Part shown: positions 40,761 through 53,629 of the stretch, piece by piece
How the letters are laid out: every line of letters starts with the position of its first letter
How positions within the stretch are numbered: the stretch's first letter is position 1
Assembly (NCBI RefSeq): GCF_033115175.1
Contig: NC_084835.1
Span: 29,159,858 to 29,223,857 of the forward strand
Length of the DNA: 64,000 nt
Reading direction: 5' to 3'
Source: Lepus europaeus
Lineage: Eukaryota > Chordata > Mammalia > Lagomorpha > Leporidae
Notes under the pieces: generated by a model
What the model was told of the DNA's origin: nothing
The model's database searches: none
Seen by the model: only the letters and a program-made list of their open reading frames with translations
Position numbers and translations under genes: made by a program

Positions 40761-43485
40761 TTCGACAAAATCAGGTTCCAAGCACCGGAACTTCTAGACC
40801 CTTCCAGATCCCTGAAGTCGCTGGGACTCCAGCGGAGCGGGATGGCTGGGTGTGCGGACCCCCACCCCCACCGGGGTCCCCCAGCACGCCAGGAGCGCCA
40901 CCCCCAAACCGTGCCTCACGCGGGAGCGCAATTCCCGTTCGCCATCATACCGCTCCTCCAGCTGCGGAAGGTGGAAGAAACACACACACACTCCACTTCG
41001 CGCCATCCATCGGCATACCCTTGACCTTGAGTGCAAAATCTGTGGCCTGGGTCCTTCTGAGGGGTGGCTGCTGAGTTTCTCTCGTAACACCCAGAGTGCG
41101 AAGACCCAGGCTCCAGCGCCGCAGCCCCCTTCCTGGTCCTGACTTACACAGCACCCTAGACCCCTCCCCAGCCTGGCTTCCAGCACCCCGCTGGCCGCCG
41201 CAGAGGACGACCCAGCTCCTTCCGGCCTGCTCTGTCTTTCGCCTGGGACAGGAGCAGCCAGGAGGAAGAGGCGCTGAAGGTTCTCAGCGCTCTCCTGGAC
41301 CACTTGGGGACCCATTTTCTCGTTCCCATGTGGCCTGCGATCTGTCCACCGGAAGGAAATTCTAACACAAGAGGGAGGTCTCTGCACCTGGCACCTCATC
41401 TCCCCCGCCCCCCAACCCCCAGTGGCCTCAGATGCCTAGGGCCGGCAAGCCAGCTGCACCCTTGGGCCTCCGTCTCCCCGACCCAGGCTCTGTGCAGCCG
41501 TCGGGGAGATGGCAGGACATTAATTGGCTATGAATGGTGCTCCCAAAGGCCACAGAGCCACCTGGCACCGGAGTGCCTTGGAGTCCAGAAGTACTTGGCA
41601 CACTGACCAAGGGCCCTTCACGGAGTTATCTGGATAATTGCCTCTGCTTTCCACTTGCCTTCACTTGTGTGGACACAGTGCCAGCTGTTGGATCCCCTAT
41701 TTTGCCGTCTTTTCTCTCGAGCTGGAGGTGTTGGGTGCTGGTTGAGGATGCCAGCCCTGCAGCCTGGAGTTCGAGCTCCTGCTCAGCCACCTTGCAGCTG
41801 TGAAAGCTTGGACCAAGCCTTGAGCCTCTGAGCACCTCCAAGTCCTCTTAAACACAAACACACAGAGACAACAGAGGAAACAGCATGGTCTGCAGTGCAG
41901 GAGAGCCCTGGGAGTGACAATAGAAGACACTGAGAACCAGGGGAGTGGTGAGGGTGAGCCGTGATGGCCGTGACTGCACTTAGCATGGGTCAGGTGCCTA
42001 CCTGGCACTCAGTACTTGTTCTTCTAGAAAAAAAAGCAACTCTGAAAACAGGGGTCTTCAAATTCCTTTGGTGGCAAAACTGGGCCTCGGTGACAAGGCC
42101 ATTGATAGTCCTGATTTATTCCAATTTTTCACTGAAGGAAACACTAACATTTAATTCATGGGTACTTTCCCAGACTGGAAAAACAATATGTGATAATGCC
42201 CCATTTTATCTTTCAAAATTTTTCTAAATTTCCAACAAACCTGTCTGGGTCAAAGGGCTTCAAATAAAGGACTGTGACTTTTATCTGGAGATAGGAACCA
42301 TAAGTGTGTGCAGTTTCTGCCCCCACGAACAATCAGCGGGGCCTCCTCTGCGCTCCTTGGGGCTGGAACCCCATTTCCCAAAACAGGGCCTGGTACTTGG
42401 AGAGTGCTCATTCCTGGCCAGATGAACGGGTAAGGAGAGGAGCGAATTAATTCAGATGAGGTTGTTGAGGAGGGGCCAACTAGGAATCTCCTTTGAGTCT
42501 TCAGTGGGGGAGTGAGGGTGAGGGCTTGCCCTGAGAGACAGGCTCATTCAAAAGGACCATGCCATGGCGGGGGCTGCTGATCGGGTTGGCTGAGAAATGA
42601 CCAGAAAACTGGACCGAGAGAAGGTGCAAACCCAATAGTCCTCCAAGGGTGGGATTTCGTATTCCGCCTTGCGGAACCCATAGACATTGGGGTCTGTGTG
42701 TTCAACACAGAAGGCACACCAGCAAGGCAACACCCCGCTCCACTTGTCAAAGTTTCTGAGTCTGTAGCACAAATGGATCAATATTTTCGGCTGCTCTCCC
42801 AACAGGGTTATTTCAGAGTGGAACGCAAGATTAGGAATTTAGGAATGAGTGCATCCCTGTGCCGCCTTTCCCAGCGGGAGAAAGCAGGGCCTGAGTTGCC
42901 ATTCTGGGAAAATCTACCCCCTTTTTATGCCCAGCAAATAATATTTTATGGCCCTGGGTTTATGGTGGTGTTTGAATGATCTGCTGTAGAAAGCGGGGTT
43001 TCTCTCCAGTCACTAGAATTTGTCAAGAAGGGCTGCGGGCCATAAAAGAGGGATGGCCCCGGGGACAAACAGGCTCCATCTTCTGAAATAAACTCATAAA
43101 GAGCCCGAAGATGTTTACTCCCTCGCCTCAGAGTCAAGACCAGCAGGGCTGTGTGAGAGGGGCCCCGCAGATGGAGCACTAAACAGGACAAAGAGGCCGG
43201 AAGGGGGCCGGGGGCTTCCACACCACCACATGGCCACAGTCAACGTAACCTGGTCGCATTGTGCTGCCACCAGCCCCCGGCCAGGGGGGCACAAAGGCTC
43301 CCTTGAGGTCAGGCCACATTCTGGGACTCTGGGCTGACTCAAGGAAGCTCCGTGCACTAGGTCTGATCTCTGTGCCTGCTCACTTGGAAGCTGCCTTTGC
43401 TTTTTAAAGTCCCTGGTGCTTTTTCAGGGGCCTGGGTGGATGCTTTGACTTTGCATTGCTTTTGCTGCATACTAAGGGACACCAA
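40761..43485. other. WNT5A 5' flank, non-repetitive
   Basis: About 2.7 kb with no C repeat and no gene recognised. A worn sense MIR may lie at 41745-41850 ('ccaccttgcagctgtgaaag'). It may carry promoter-proximal control elements. Confidence 0.5.
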
Positions 43486-43489
43486 GGTC

Positions 43490-43590
43490 AGCCAGATGAT
43501 GGTTTGAATCCCAGCTCTGCCTCTTGCTGAGGGTCTGTACAGCAGTCACAGAGTCTTCCTAACCTCAATGTCCTTACCTGTAAAGCTATT
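43490..43590 (+). repeat. MIR-type SINE fragment
   Basis: Sense MIR: 'ggtttgaatcccagctctgc' and 'ccttacctgtaaagc', interrupted by the young C repeat. Confidence 0.6.
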
Positions 43591-43602
43591 AAGAGTGTTC
43601 TA

Positions 43603-43925
43603 GGCCGGAGCTGTGGCTCAACAGGCTAATCCTCCGCCTTGTGGCTCTGGCACACCGGGTTCTAGTCCCGGTCAGGGTGCCGGATTCTATCCCGGTTGCC
43701 CCTCTTCCAGGCCAGCTCTCTGCTATGGCCAGGGAGTGCAGTGGGGGATGGCCCAAGTGCTTGGGCCCTGCACCCCATGGGAGACCAGGAGAAGCACCTG
43801 GCTCCTGCCATCGGATCAGCGCGATGCACCGACTGCGGTGGCCATTGGAGGGTGAACCAACGGCAAAAGGAAGACCTTTCTCTCTGTCTCTCTCTCTCAC
43901 GGTCCACTCTACCTGTCAAAAAAAA
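43603..43925 (+). repeat. Young C repeat with target-site duplication
   Basis: Full sense copy from GGCCGGAGCTGTGGC to the A tail. Exact 12-bp duplications AAGAGTGTTCTA lie at 43591-43602 and 43926-43937. It is the first C repeat upstream of WNT5A. Confidence 0.95.
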
Positions 43926-44209
43926 AAGAGTGTTCTAACAATCGAGAATGAACAAGGGACCTGGGCCCAGCCTCTGTGCAGGCTCCAGGCTCAGAGAATG
44001 GCGGCTACTGGGATTATTTCACTTCCACAGTGTTTCAGGTGAAGTCCAGAGACAAACAAGGAGCCTGGGGAGGGTAGGCGTTGGGTTAGGAGAAAAGAAA
44101 AGTGACAAGCAATCATATGGTGACCTGCCCTCTACAAGATGGAATTCAGTGAGGATGAGACAGAAGAGGGGGGGGGGGCGGGTAATAATAAGAAGTGAAT
44201 AAACAACAC

Positions 44210-44410
44210 CGGCTGCTAATATTTATTGAGTTCTTCCTATGCCTCAGTTGCCAACCGTGCCGAACTGCCTTCAGTGCTTTGCTTCTCAGGCCTGCACTAC
44301 ATGGAGGAAGGAGAAGGTTCAAAGAGGCCACAGTTTCTATCGGTCCAAGCTGTTTTACTGGGGCAGAAGTTGTGAATCTGAACCTCCACCCCATTGCACT
44401 AAGTAACACA
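44210..44410 (-). repeat. MIR-type SINE
   Basis: Antisense start 'taatatttattgagttcttc' with diverged remainder. Confidence 0.55.
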
Positions 44411-44540
44411 CCCAGGTACCTCGAGCATCGGCCACAGCAGAAAAAAAACCAATTCAAGTTCAATTCAACAGAGTGTGGTCAAGGATTTGGTCTCACTTCC
44501 ACTTCTGGTTTCCTCTGACCCCCTCTGGCTTCTCTGGCCT

Positions 44541-44561
44541 CGCCCCCCCCCCCCCCCCCAG
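44541..44561 (+). repeat. Poly(C) run
   Basis: A run of about 18 C followed by CAGCC. A region prone to assembly and sequencing error. Confidence 0.9.
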
Positions 44562-44729
44562 CCTCCTTCCACCACATTTACAAACAGCAGCATCCCTACT
44601 CAGCAGCACCAGGAATCCTTACCTTGCACTGAGCAGTGTCCTTGGAATTCTCTGCTCTCTGAAAAGAATCTGAACTGTCGCCATTCTTGGGTCATCCTGG
44701 GAACGCCAGATGAGGGCATGCGGGCTCTC

Positions 44730-45145
44730 GCTCCTCTGTGCAGCTCCTGTCATGTCCCTCCCCTGCTTCAAGCCCTTCAGGGACTGCACGGAGGTCATCA
44801 GATAAACAAGTTCATGTGGCCTGCAAGGCTCAGAGGAGTGCATCCTGCTGTCTGCTCTTCCCGCTGCCTGAAACACTGTTCTTTCAGATCAGGGCACCCT
44901 CACTCCCTCTAGGTCGGCTCCCCAATGTGCAGATCGGTCTAGAAGCAGACCCCACCCTCTCCCTTCTGTCGTCCTAACTGAAGATGCTCTTGTTTGCCCG
45001 CAGGCTTGATTACTTGTCTATTTTGTTTGACCTCGCTAGAAGGTAGCTCTTAGGAGGGATCTCCTCTGTCTTGCTCAAAGCTGGGACCACCCCCAGCACC
45101 TGGCACAGAAAATACACTCTGCACAAATGATGGAGGAGTGGTCTT
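44730..45145 (+). repeat. L2 LINE 3' end
   Basis: Sense L2: 'cctgcttcaagcccttcagg', 'cccgctgcctgaaacactgt', 'cccccagcacctggcacaga', 'aaatacactctgcacaaat'. Confidence 0.7.
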
Positions 45146-46145
45146 ACCTGTGGCCCCATCACTGCTAAGCAGGTTTCAGCCTTCCTAATCAGACTCTACA
45201 CATCCAGGACTTAACCATCACACATTATCTACCTGGAAATAAAGAGAACGCCAGTTTTTGGAAGGTACGGCCCTCGTTCCCCACAGGGGCTCCCACTGCT
45301 TCCCCTGAACTCCGCCACATGGGGCTTGCCTACAGTGAAAGGGTCTGGTCAGAGACTCTGCAAACAGGCCGTATCCCACTGGTCCTTCTCTTCTGTCACG
45401 TACTTTTTATGAAGCGTGATCTTCTCTGAGCCGGCATTTGCTTAGGAAAGTCACTTTGGCATGGTCAGTCCCAGGAGGCAGCTCAGTGCTGTCCACTCCT
45501 TATTACAAAAGGGCCACTGCACATCCACAGGCTGGGATGAGAACATCGATGAACCATTTCCAGGAAACGCAAATCCCTGTACTCAAAGGAAGGAGCTGAC
45601 TTTGCCTATTTTCTTTTTAATGAGAAAACACTGGGATTTCATTTTGCTTAATTTTATTATTAGTAGTATTTTTTTGCAATCATTAATATCACGTGTCTAA
45701 GTCTGTGTATTACAGCTTTGGAAATACAATTGAGCTATCCTCAATGATTAATTTTGTCCCCAAACAAACCATTACACCGTCACACCCCTGGGTATGTAAT
45801 AGCAGGTCTTTGAACAATTTGGCTTTTCTTTCTCTGGAAGGGAAACCTAGAGAAATGAACTATTTTTCAAATGTTTCAGATTTAGGTATGCTTGCTGTGA
45901 AACTAGCCGGTAGAAGTGTAAGGGCTCATTAGAAAGCAGCTGGATAAGGCTCACATTTGGTTCTAACTAGATTCTAATACAGATCAGATGTATCCTTTCC
46001 AGATAAGGAGCCAGGAACAGTCTTTCATGGTCACCTGGAAGGCTTAGCTTATGACACATTTGGGTGAAATTTAAAATAGACTTTGCCTAAAGAAGAAAAA
46101 TCCACCCTGGCATCTCATTGACAACATAAGAGTACGAAAATTTCT
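45146..46145. other. Intergenic, nothing recognised
   Basis: No gene or confident repeat. Confidence 0.5.
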
Positions 46146-46482
46146 CTTGGTCAATTTCTGCCATGTAACTTTTAAAAAAATTATATGTAAACGTGTAAAT
46201 TGTTTTTAAATTGACAAAAATTATATAACATGTTTATGATATACAACATGATGCTTTGATGTATGTATACATTTTGGAATGGCTACATCAAGCTGAGGAA
46301 TGAATCTATTACCACATGCTTATTTCACTGTGATGGTAACTTTAAAAAGATCTGTTTTCCTTGTGATTTCCAAGTATTTGATTCTTGTAAGTCACTGTAG
46401 TCATATTGTACAACAGAACCCTTGAGCTCATTCCTTCTCTCTGAAATTTTTTCATCCTTTGACCTACAGCTCTCAGGCCTCA

Positions 46483-46499
46483 CCGCCCCCCCCCCCCCC
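46483..46499 (+). repeat. Poly(C) run
   Basis: About 17 consecutive C inside the L1 fragment. Confidence 0.9.
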
Positions 46500-47074
46500 G
46501 CGCCCCAATCCCACCTGCCATCCGTCCCCACTTGCTAACCATTATTGTACTCTCTGCTTTGATGAGTTTGACTTTTTTACATTCTGAGTACACCTGAGGT
46601 TGTGCAGTATTTACCTTTGTGTGCACTTGGCCTATTCCACTTAGCATAATGTCCTCTAGGTCCATCTATGTTTTCCCAATAACAAGATGTCATTTTAAAG
46701 GCTGAATAGTATCCCATGCACATCTGTATTTTCTTCTCCCTAATTCTGGTGATTCCCACTTAGGTTGATACTGTATCCTAGCTGCTGGGAATCATGCTAC
46801 AATGCATATGGAATGACAGCCAACTCTTTGCTACATTGATTTAATTTCCTTTGGATACATAAGAGTACTTTAGGAAGTTCGTGGACAAGGGTATTAAAAG
46901 ATAAATTAATACTGATAGGGTAATTTTAAAATCTACCATAGATTTTTCTTTTTTTAAAAGATTTATTTATTTATAATTATAACTTTAGGAACATGGTGAT
47001 TCTTCCCACTGTACCCGCCCTTCTACCCACTGTTTCATATCTCCACAGATCTTTCTTAATAGCTATTTTCTATT

Positions 47075-47415
47075 AACTCTTTAAAAAATATTTATTTATT
47101 CATTTGAAAGTCAGAGTTACACAGAGAGAGAAGGAGAGGCTGAGAGAGAGAGAGAAAGGTCTTCCATCCACTGCTTCACTCCCCAACTGGCCACAACAGC
47201 CTGAACTGCACCTATCTGAAGCCAGGAACCAGGAGTTTCATCTGAGTCTCCCACATGGGTGCAGGGGCCCAAGGACCTAGGCCATCTTCTTCTGTTTTCC
47301 CAGCCCATAGCAGAGAGCTGCATTGGAAGTGGAGCACCCGGAACTTGAATTGGTGCCCATGTGGGATGCTGGCACTGCAGGCGGTGGTTTACCCGCTATG
47401 CCACAGTGCTGGCCC
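47075..47415 (-). repeat. C repeat (CSINE)
   Basis: Antisense copy from 'tatttatttattcatttgaa' to the head 'gccacagtgctggcccc'. Confidence 0.9.
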
Positions 47416-47430
47416 CTTCTATGACTTTTT

Positions 47431-47789
47431 TTAAAATTATTTTATTTATTTATTTTTTGACAGGCAGAGTGGACAGTGAGAGAGAGACAGAGAGAAAGGT
47501 CTTCCTTTTGCCGTTGGTTCACCCTCCAATGGCCGCTGCGGTAGGCGCATGGCGGCTGGCGCACCGCGCTGATCCGATGGCAGGAGCCAGGTGCTTATCC
47601 TGGTCTCCCATGGGGTGCCAGGCCCAAGCACTTGGGCCATTCTCCACTGCCTTTCCGGGCCACAGCAGAGAGCTGGCCTGGAAGAGGGGCAACCGGGACA
47701 GGATCGGTGCCCCGACTGGGACTAGAACCTGGTGTGCCGGTGCCGCAAGGCGGAGGATTAGCCTAGTGAGCCGCGGCGCCGGCTAAAAA
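47431..47789 (-). repeat. Young C repeat with target-site duplication
   Basis: Antisense copy from the tail 'tttttgacaggcagagtgga' to the head 'gccgcggcgccggct'. Duplications CTTCTATGACTTTTT lie at 47416-47430 and 47790-47804. Confidence 0.95.
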
Positions 47790-48196
47790 CTTCTATGACT
47801 TTTTAAATAAACATCTTAACATGGATTTCAAAAATTTTTTCAACAAAATAAACTTATCTTTTAATTCCATTTCCTATGGACTTTTTAAAAGTGCTCTCAT
47901 CTCCTTAGAAGAAGAATTGCTAGATCATATGATGTTTTTTTTTTCTAGCTTTTTGAAGAGTCTCCTGTCTTCCACAATGACTGTACTAATTTGCATTCCT
48001 ATCAATAGATGTGACACTTGATTTTTAATATCAAATCAGTGATAGAGAAAAATAATAAGACAGCCACACAACAGCAACATTTGCAAATGACAAGGACAGA
48101 GGCAAGCAATTCAGTTACCTGGTCTGCCTGACGCCAACCTGTGCACAAAACATGCATGAAGTTAACTGCAGTTTTTAGTGTTTCAAGAATGTTGTC

Positions 48197-48536
48197 AGGA
48201 CCAGCACTGTGGCATAGCGGGTAAAGCCGGCGCCTGCAGTGCTGGAATCCCATAAGGGCACCAGTTCAAGTCTCAGCTGCTCCACTTCCCATTCAGCTCT
48301 TTGCCGTGGTCTGAGGAAGTTCTGTAGAAGTTGGCCCAAGTCCTTGGGCCCCTGCACCCATGTGGGAGACCTGGAAGAAGCTCCTGGCTCCTGGCTTCAG
48401 ATCGGCGCAGTTCTAACTATTGCGGCCATCTGGGGAGTGAATCAGCAGATAAAGGACCTCTCTCTCTCTCTCTCAAACCCCCCCCCCCCCGCACATTGCC
48501 TCTGCCTTTCAAATAAGTAAATTCATCTTTAAAAAA
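48197..48536 (+). repeat. C repeat (CSINE)
   Basis: Sense copy from 'aggaccagcactgtggcata' to 'aaataagtaaattcatcttt'. The tail has an internal run of 13 C at 48478-48490. Confidence 0.9.
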
Positions 48537-48596
48537 ATGTTGCCTCTATAGTAACTTCACATCTTACAGAATGTTAACTTGAATTATTCTAAAGTT

Positions 48597-48950
48597 TTCT
48601 TTTCTTTTCTTTTTTCTTTTTTTTTTGACAGGCAGAGTTAGACAATGAGAAAGAGAGAGACAGAGAGAAAGGTCTTCCTTCTGTTGGTTCACCCCCCCCC
48701 CCCCAAATGACCACTACAGCTGGCGCGCTGCACTGATCCAAAGCTAGGAGCCAGGTGCTTCCACCTGGTCTCCCATGCAGGTGCAGGGCCCAAGCACTTG
48801 GGCCATTCTCCACTGCCTTTCCGGGCCACAGCAGAGAGCTGGACTGGAAGAGGAGCAACCAGGACAGAACCGGCGCCCCAACCGGTACTAGAACCCGGGG
48901 TGCCAGCACCGCAGGTGGAGGATTAGCCTAGTGAGCCACGGCGCCGGTCC
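48597..48950 (-). repeat. Young C repeat
   Basis: Antisense copy from the T-rich tail and 'tgacaggcagagttagacaa' to the head 'gagccacggcgccggtccc'. Confidence 0.92.
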
Positions 48951-49780
48951 CTAATGTTTTTCTTTTATGTGAATATTCTCAACCTCTTAAACAGACCTGA
49001 AACAACCCTAAATAGCAGAATTAAATTGCAAATCCTTCTAATTTTGTATACACTGCTGCAGTCAATGGTAAATGACTCTGTTCTGGGTCCCAGGTTTGTC
49101 TGAAGAACTCAGCGGGCTGTGGATGCAGGGTTGTGGTTCTTGACGCAGGGCTCTGTCAGTACCTGCAAGGTCAGGTGACAATACATTGACTTTGAAAACA
49201 CGAGGAACTCTGCCAGGACAAAAGATCCCGATGTCGCTGAATGAATCTAAAATAAGTGGTTTGGACTTAAGCACAGATTTCTACTTAACCCAGAAGAAAA
49301 GCAGTCACCCTTTGGAAATACCACAGCATTCAGGAGAGTGAAATGAATGACGGCCAAGGATTAAATTCACCTATTCCGGCGGGTACATTTATCTACCGAG
49401 TATATACAGGAACACGACGGCTCCACTCTCGCATCATTTGTGGACAACCCTCTTCTGCTCAAGCCAAGGGCACGAGCCTCCCCCATGGCCCCCAGTCCTT
49501 ACTCATGGAGATATGTCATAACAGAGATTAGGGGTATGGAAGCGCCCTCCCTCCCTTGTGCGGCAGGCTCAGTTCCGGGAGCTTGGAAAACATCTCTTTG
49601 CTATTTGAAAACGGGACTCAATACGTAGACGATCAACATCTATTTCAAAATTCACCAACAGAAAATGAAAGCAAATCATAAATTTAGACAGTTTGTTGGG
49701 GCTAAATTATAACTACAAAAAATAAATCAAAGAGCAGCTTAAAACATATGGAAAGTACCAGCTACAGACACAACTGATTT
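48951..49780. other. Intergenic, nothing recognised
   Basis: No gene or repeat recognised. Confidence 0.45.
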
Positions 49781-50010
49781 GCTGTTCATTCATTCATTCC
49801 ACTGTTTGCTCATTCAATAAATATTTAGGGATCATCTCCTGTGTACCATCAACCACTCACTTAAGCATTTATGGCATACCCATTCACTCATTGCCTCAGT
49901 ACTGTATATGACAGAAGAGGTTGACCTGTCCATTTTAGTCCACAAGGAGTTACTGAACACTGACAAAGTGTCAGACATGAACAGACTCTAGAGGGAAGCT
50001 CTACATGCAC
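49781..50010 (-). repeat. L2/MIR-like antisense fragment
   Basis: 'cattcattcattccactgtt' and 'tcattcaataaatatttagg' with 'cctgtgtaccatcaaccact' resemble the antisense end of L2 or MIR. Confidence 0.4.
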
Positions 50011-50479
50011 AGGTGAGACAGGAGCCCTCAAAGACTATTTGTAAGCATATCCGGGATGTCCCTGCTGCTTGGGCAAGGTTGTTTGGCCCGTGGCCTCTTA
50101 GCTAAGTCGTTCTGGAAAAGGGCTCAAAGGGTTCAAAATCCAAGTTCAACATTAGATATTCTCTCCGTGCTGGCCGGCTAATGCTAGAAATCTATCCAAA
50201 GGGGTCCAGCAGGGCAGAGGGTCAATGGACATTACAAGACAAACACTCTGCAGTGGCCATTTTATTGCCCAGAAGAGCACTGTCATCTTATAGAAGGCTC
50301 AGAAAACAGAGACACTTTGGGTTCTGTTAGTGGTTTAAGACAGGGAGATCTTATTAGCAAAACAGTCCCCCTATGTCGTTTTTTTTTTTTTTTTAACATC
50401 TCGACAACCTCATAGAAAATGGGATTATTCCCCATTGTTCTCCAAAGAGCTTACTGTAGTTTGTGCTAAGTATTTTGTA
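50011..50479. other. Intergenic, nothing recognised
   Basis: No gene; a poly(T) run at 50379-50394. Confidence 0.45.
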
Positions 50480-50590
50480 GCCATAATGTAATTGAGCCTG
50501 CCTTGATTATTAGTAAAGATTATTATTATTCTAATAAGCTCCGGGAAATGAAGCAACTTGCCCAAGGTCACACAGGTAGAATTCCGCAAC
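50480..50590 (-). repeat. MIR-type SINE fragment
   Basis: Antisense core 'gcaacttgcccaaggtcaca' then 'caggtagaattc'. Confidence 0.65.
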
Positions 50591-50614
50591 TTCTGTAAAT
50601 AAGCAGCCTTGATT

Positions 50615-50760
50615 CCTAAGGGGGCAAAAGTAGAGGGAAGAAGCAGAGAAGAAGGAGAGACAAAGGGAGAGACAAAGAAAGAGATGGAAGCTAAGAATCC
50701 TAAAAAGTGGAAGGGTGGAAGGAAGGGTTGGAGAAAGGAACCAGGGAGAAGACAAGGGCC
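50615..50760 (+). repeat. GA-rich low-complexity tract
   Basis: Purine-rich AGAGAAG/GGAGAGA composition; it explains the lysine- and glutamate-rich open frame here. Confidence 0.8.
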
Positions 50761-51144
50761 AAGTCCATTCTCCCACAGGAGAAGTGAGGAAGAATTAAAT
50801 GGACTCTCTACTCTTTGACTATAAAAGTTGAGCCTACAGGATGCTAAACACCCATGCTTAAATCAAAATGGTCAACATTTTCCCATCACCATACACCTAA
50901 GGAAGTACTCACAAGGACCAATCAGATTGCTTCTTTTTGTTTTTGTTTTGTTTTGAATCCAGCTCAGCAGTCTTATAATGATACATCCTTCAGTTTGTTT
51001 CTGGGCACCTTCCTTACATATCATTGGTTAATGATAGAGAGCTTTCACTTGGACCATAACATCATGCCTTAAACATTTAAACAGCGTCACTCAAGTCAGA
51101 GGCTCAATTCTCATTTGGCTCATCTGTTTCTACTTCATTTGGGC

Positions 51145-51195
51145 TGTCCAAAAAACAAACAAACATACAAACCCCAACCAACAAACAAAAACTTC
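51145..51195 (+). repeat. (AAAC)n low-complexity tract
   Basis: Repeated CAAACAAACA units with interruptions. Confidence 0.8.
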
Positions 51196-53250
51196 CCTCT
51201 AATTACCCACTATGTGCAAGAAATTATAAGCATTGAAGACACAGAGAGGAATGAGTGATGGCTCCTGTTCTCAAGGACTCTAGGTAAAGCAGGATTTCTG
51301 GGCATGTGCAGTAATGGTGATGAGAGTAATATTAATGCTACACTGTGAGGTGTGTGGGAGACACAGCAAAGAGGAAAAGCAGAGCCACTTAGACTAAAGA
51401 TAGAAGACAGCCGTGGAGAGAGGGCCCCTGTCTGATGTCTGTCTAGCATGAATTCTTGCTTTCTCTCTAGGAGTACTTAGTAGATTCTCCTCTCAGGATC
51501 CACCTGCACTCTTTCTAGGCAGGGGGATTTGGTGGGGCTAGTTCCACCCTTGGCTCCTGGTAGGGTGTGTGGCATAGGCCTGGCCAATCAGTCCTGTGAC
51601 ACAGGTTAGGTTACCAGAGACAGTCTCAGGACTTTTCTTCCCTCTTTCCTTTTCCCTTCTTTCTTTTCTTTTCTCCCAACATTGGGCTCGGGGGACTATG
51701 TTCCCCTTGAGATTTCTAACCTGGCTGGCTGTAGATGCGGAGTTTCCAGATAGGGAGTTGGGAAGTACCACATGACAAAAGCTGCTTTGAAAATAAACAA
51801 GTACAGAAATCAGAAGAGCCCAGAAATGCAGAGGAAACTGAGGCCCTGGCCCTCTGACCTTGTTGGAGCCCTTGCAGCTCACTGTGTAAAATCAGTTTGA
51901 TTTTCATCATTTGCAGTTGAAAGAATTCTGACAATACAACAATGTTTGCTTGTCTTAGGGAAATTAATGTTTAAGTCCAAAAGGCAAGTGGGATTTAGGG
52001 TTAAATGGCAGATACCTGTTCCCTGCTGGGGTTGGGACCAGCCCTACAGAGACTAAAGAGAATTTGATCCAAGCCCATCCTCAGATTCCCTTCTTGTTGA
52101 GCCAGGAAGAAAGCATAGGAAGTGAACGTTAATGTACAAATGGTGCGGTGTGGGAAGAGAGTCCATCTGTGAGTCAGGCAGGGGGCTGGGGAGCGCTTTG
52201 AGGACAGGCCAGTGAGGTCGGAGCCAGGAAGACAGTGTGCGAGGGCCTCTCCTACAGCACGGGGAGGCTGTGAGCCGAATGGCGCGGCCTGGGACTTACA
52301 CCTCCATCTACAGCACATCTGGACGTGGACGTACTTGGGACTATCAGTGGGAAAGTCAGCAACTGTCTTTTAAAAGTAGACTCAATTTCTGTGGTTTTTG
52401 CAATGCTGTTTCATTTGGAAACATAAATTAAATGGTTTAAGCAAACTAAATCCAGTAGGGGTTGACGTTGGGTCTTAAAATCCAAATTCTCAGAGGGCAG
52501 AATGCAGGACCTTAGATGCCCTTTGCTCATTAGAAATAAAACTTAAAATAACTACTTTCTTCTGAATCCATCAGTTTCTTCCACAAGGAAATATTGCAAG
52601 CCTCCTGTGCGCTGGGCAGGACTACAGAGGCAGGCAAAAATCATATAAAATTCCCGTACCTTTCCTCTTGCCTGCCCAAGAGATCTTTCTCCCTACGGTA
52701 GTGAATGAAGTCAGTCATTCCATAGTTCATTATTTGCACAAAGTCGTATAAATATATTTATTATACACAACAAACTAAAAGCTCAGATAGCAGACTATTC
52801 CAGGAACAGCTGTTCTAAAAGGGGAAAATGGGCAAATCAAGAATGCAAGATTTAACACGTTAAATGCCCTCTGTACATCTAAACATCTTTTGGTTACTGC
52901 TTTTGTTCAAAATGAAGAATCTATTCATTTCCTCCCCAGTACCCTCAGGTCTGATGAACTCAGTTGATGCCGATGTTGCAAATGGTGGCTGTGGTCTGAG
53001 CCATGAGCCACACAAAGCTTTTGAGCATTTGAAATGTGTCTTTACTCCAAAGGAAGATAAACCGTAAGTATTCAATGAAATTGGTTTGCAAAGACAGTAC
53101 AAAAATTATAAAATATATCATTATTAAGTTCTATATTATTATACATTATAATGATATATTAAAGCAAATGCATTACTAAAATAATTTTTTCCTGCTTCTT
53201 TTTACTTCTTAAAAGCATGGCTATTAACAAACTTAAAATTATATACAACA
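51196..53250. other. Intergenic, mostly unassigned
   Basis: No gene. 51196-51420 and 52570-52640 weakly resemble antisense L2 ('catgtgcaagaaattat...' and similar). 51634-51680 is CT-rich. Confidence 0.4.
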
Positions 53251-53271
53251 TACCTCAAAAAGTTAATGGAG

Positions 53272-53582
53272 GGACAGGTGTTAGGCATAGCAGATTGAGC
53301 CACCACTTGAGAGGCCTGGATTCTACATCAAAGTGCTGGTTCCAGTCCCAGGACCTCTACTTCTGACCCAGTTTCTTGCTAATGTAAGGCAGCCAGAAGA
53401 TGGCCCAAGTACTTACTTTGTTGTCATCCACATGGGGAGACCCTGATGGAGCTCCTGACTCCTGGCTTCAGCCTGGCCCATATCTTGCAGGCATTTGGGG
53501 AGTGAATTAGGGGATGGAAGATTTTCCCTCGCTCTCTCTTTCTCTCTGCCACTCTGTCTTTCAAATAAATAAATAAATCTTG
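53272..53582 (+). repeat. C repeat (CSINE)
   Basis: Sense copy from 'gggacaggtgttaggcatag' to 'gtctttcaaataaataaata'. It sits beside 'cctcaaaaagttaatggag', a likely end of the palindromic element. Confidence 0.85.
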
Positions 53583-53629
53583 TTTAAAAAATTGGTGGGA
53601 AGTGGAACTAAAAGAAGGTTCAGAGGGAT

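Larger units (their letters stand above)
46865..47895. mobile_element. Mariner-like palindromic element, interrupted
   Basis: Left end 'agtactttaggaagttcgtg' and right end 'tatggactttttaaaagtgc' are inverse-related, with internal 'gtattaaaagataaatt' mirrored by 'aacttatcttttaattcc'. Two C repeats lie inside. Assignment to a mariner-type family is tentative. Confidence 0.45.
46150..48015 (-). repeat. L1 LINE 3' region, interrupted by later insertions
   Basis: Two L1 parts, 46150-46864 and about 47896-48015. The minus strand encodes a decayed ORF2 end with Gly-Tyr-Tyr-Ser-Ala-Phe-Lys. The right part resumes with antisense L1 'gaattgctagatcatatgat' and 'gactgtactaatttgcattc'. The gap holds a palindromic DNA element and two C repeats. 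Confidence 0.75.

Noticed and set aside
46577-46759. A possible small minus-strand gene
   Set aside because: The peptide with Tyr-Tyr-Ser-Ala and Tyr-Trp-Glu-Asn-Ile is the decayed end of L1 ORF2.
48197-48536. Possible tRNA gene from the GGCATAGCGGGTAAAGC segment
   Set aside because: This is the tRNA-derived head of the C repeat; it has no intact cloverleaf I can draw and recurs across the window.
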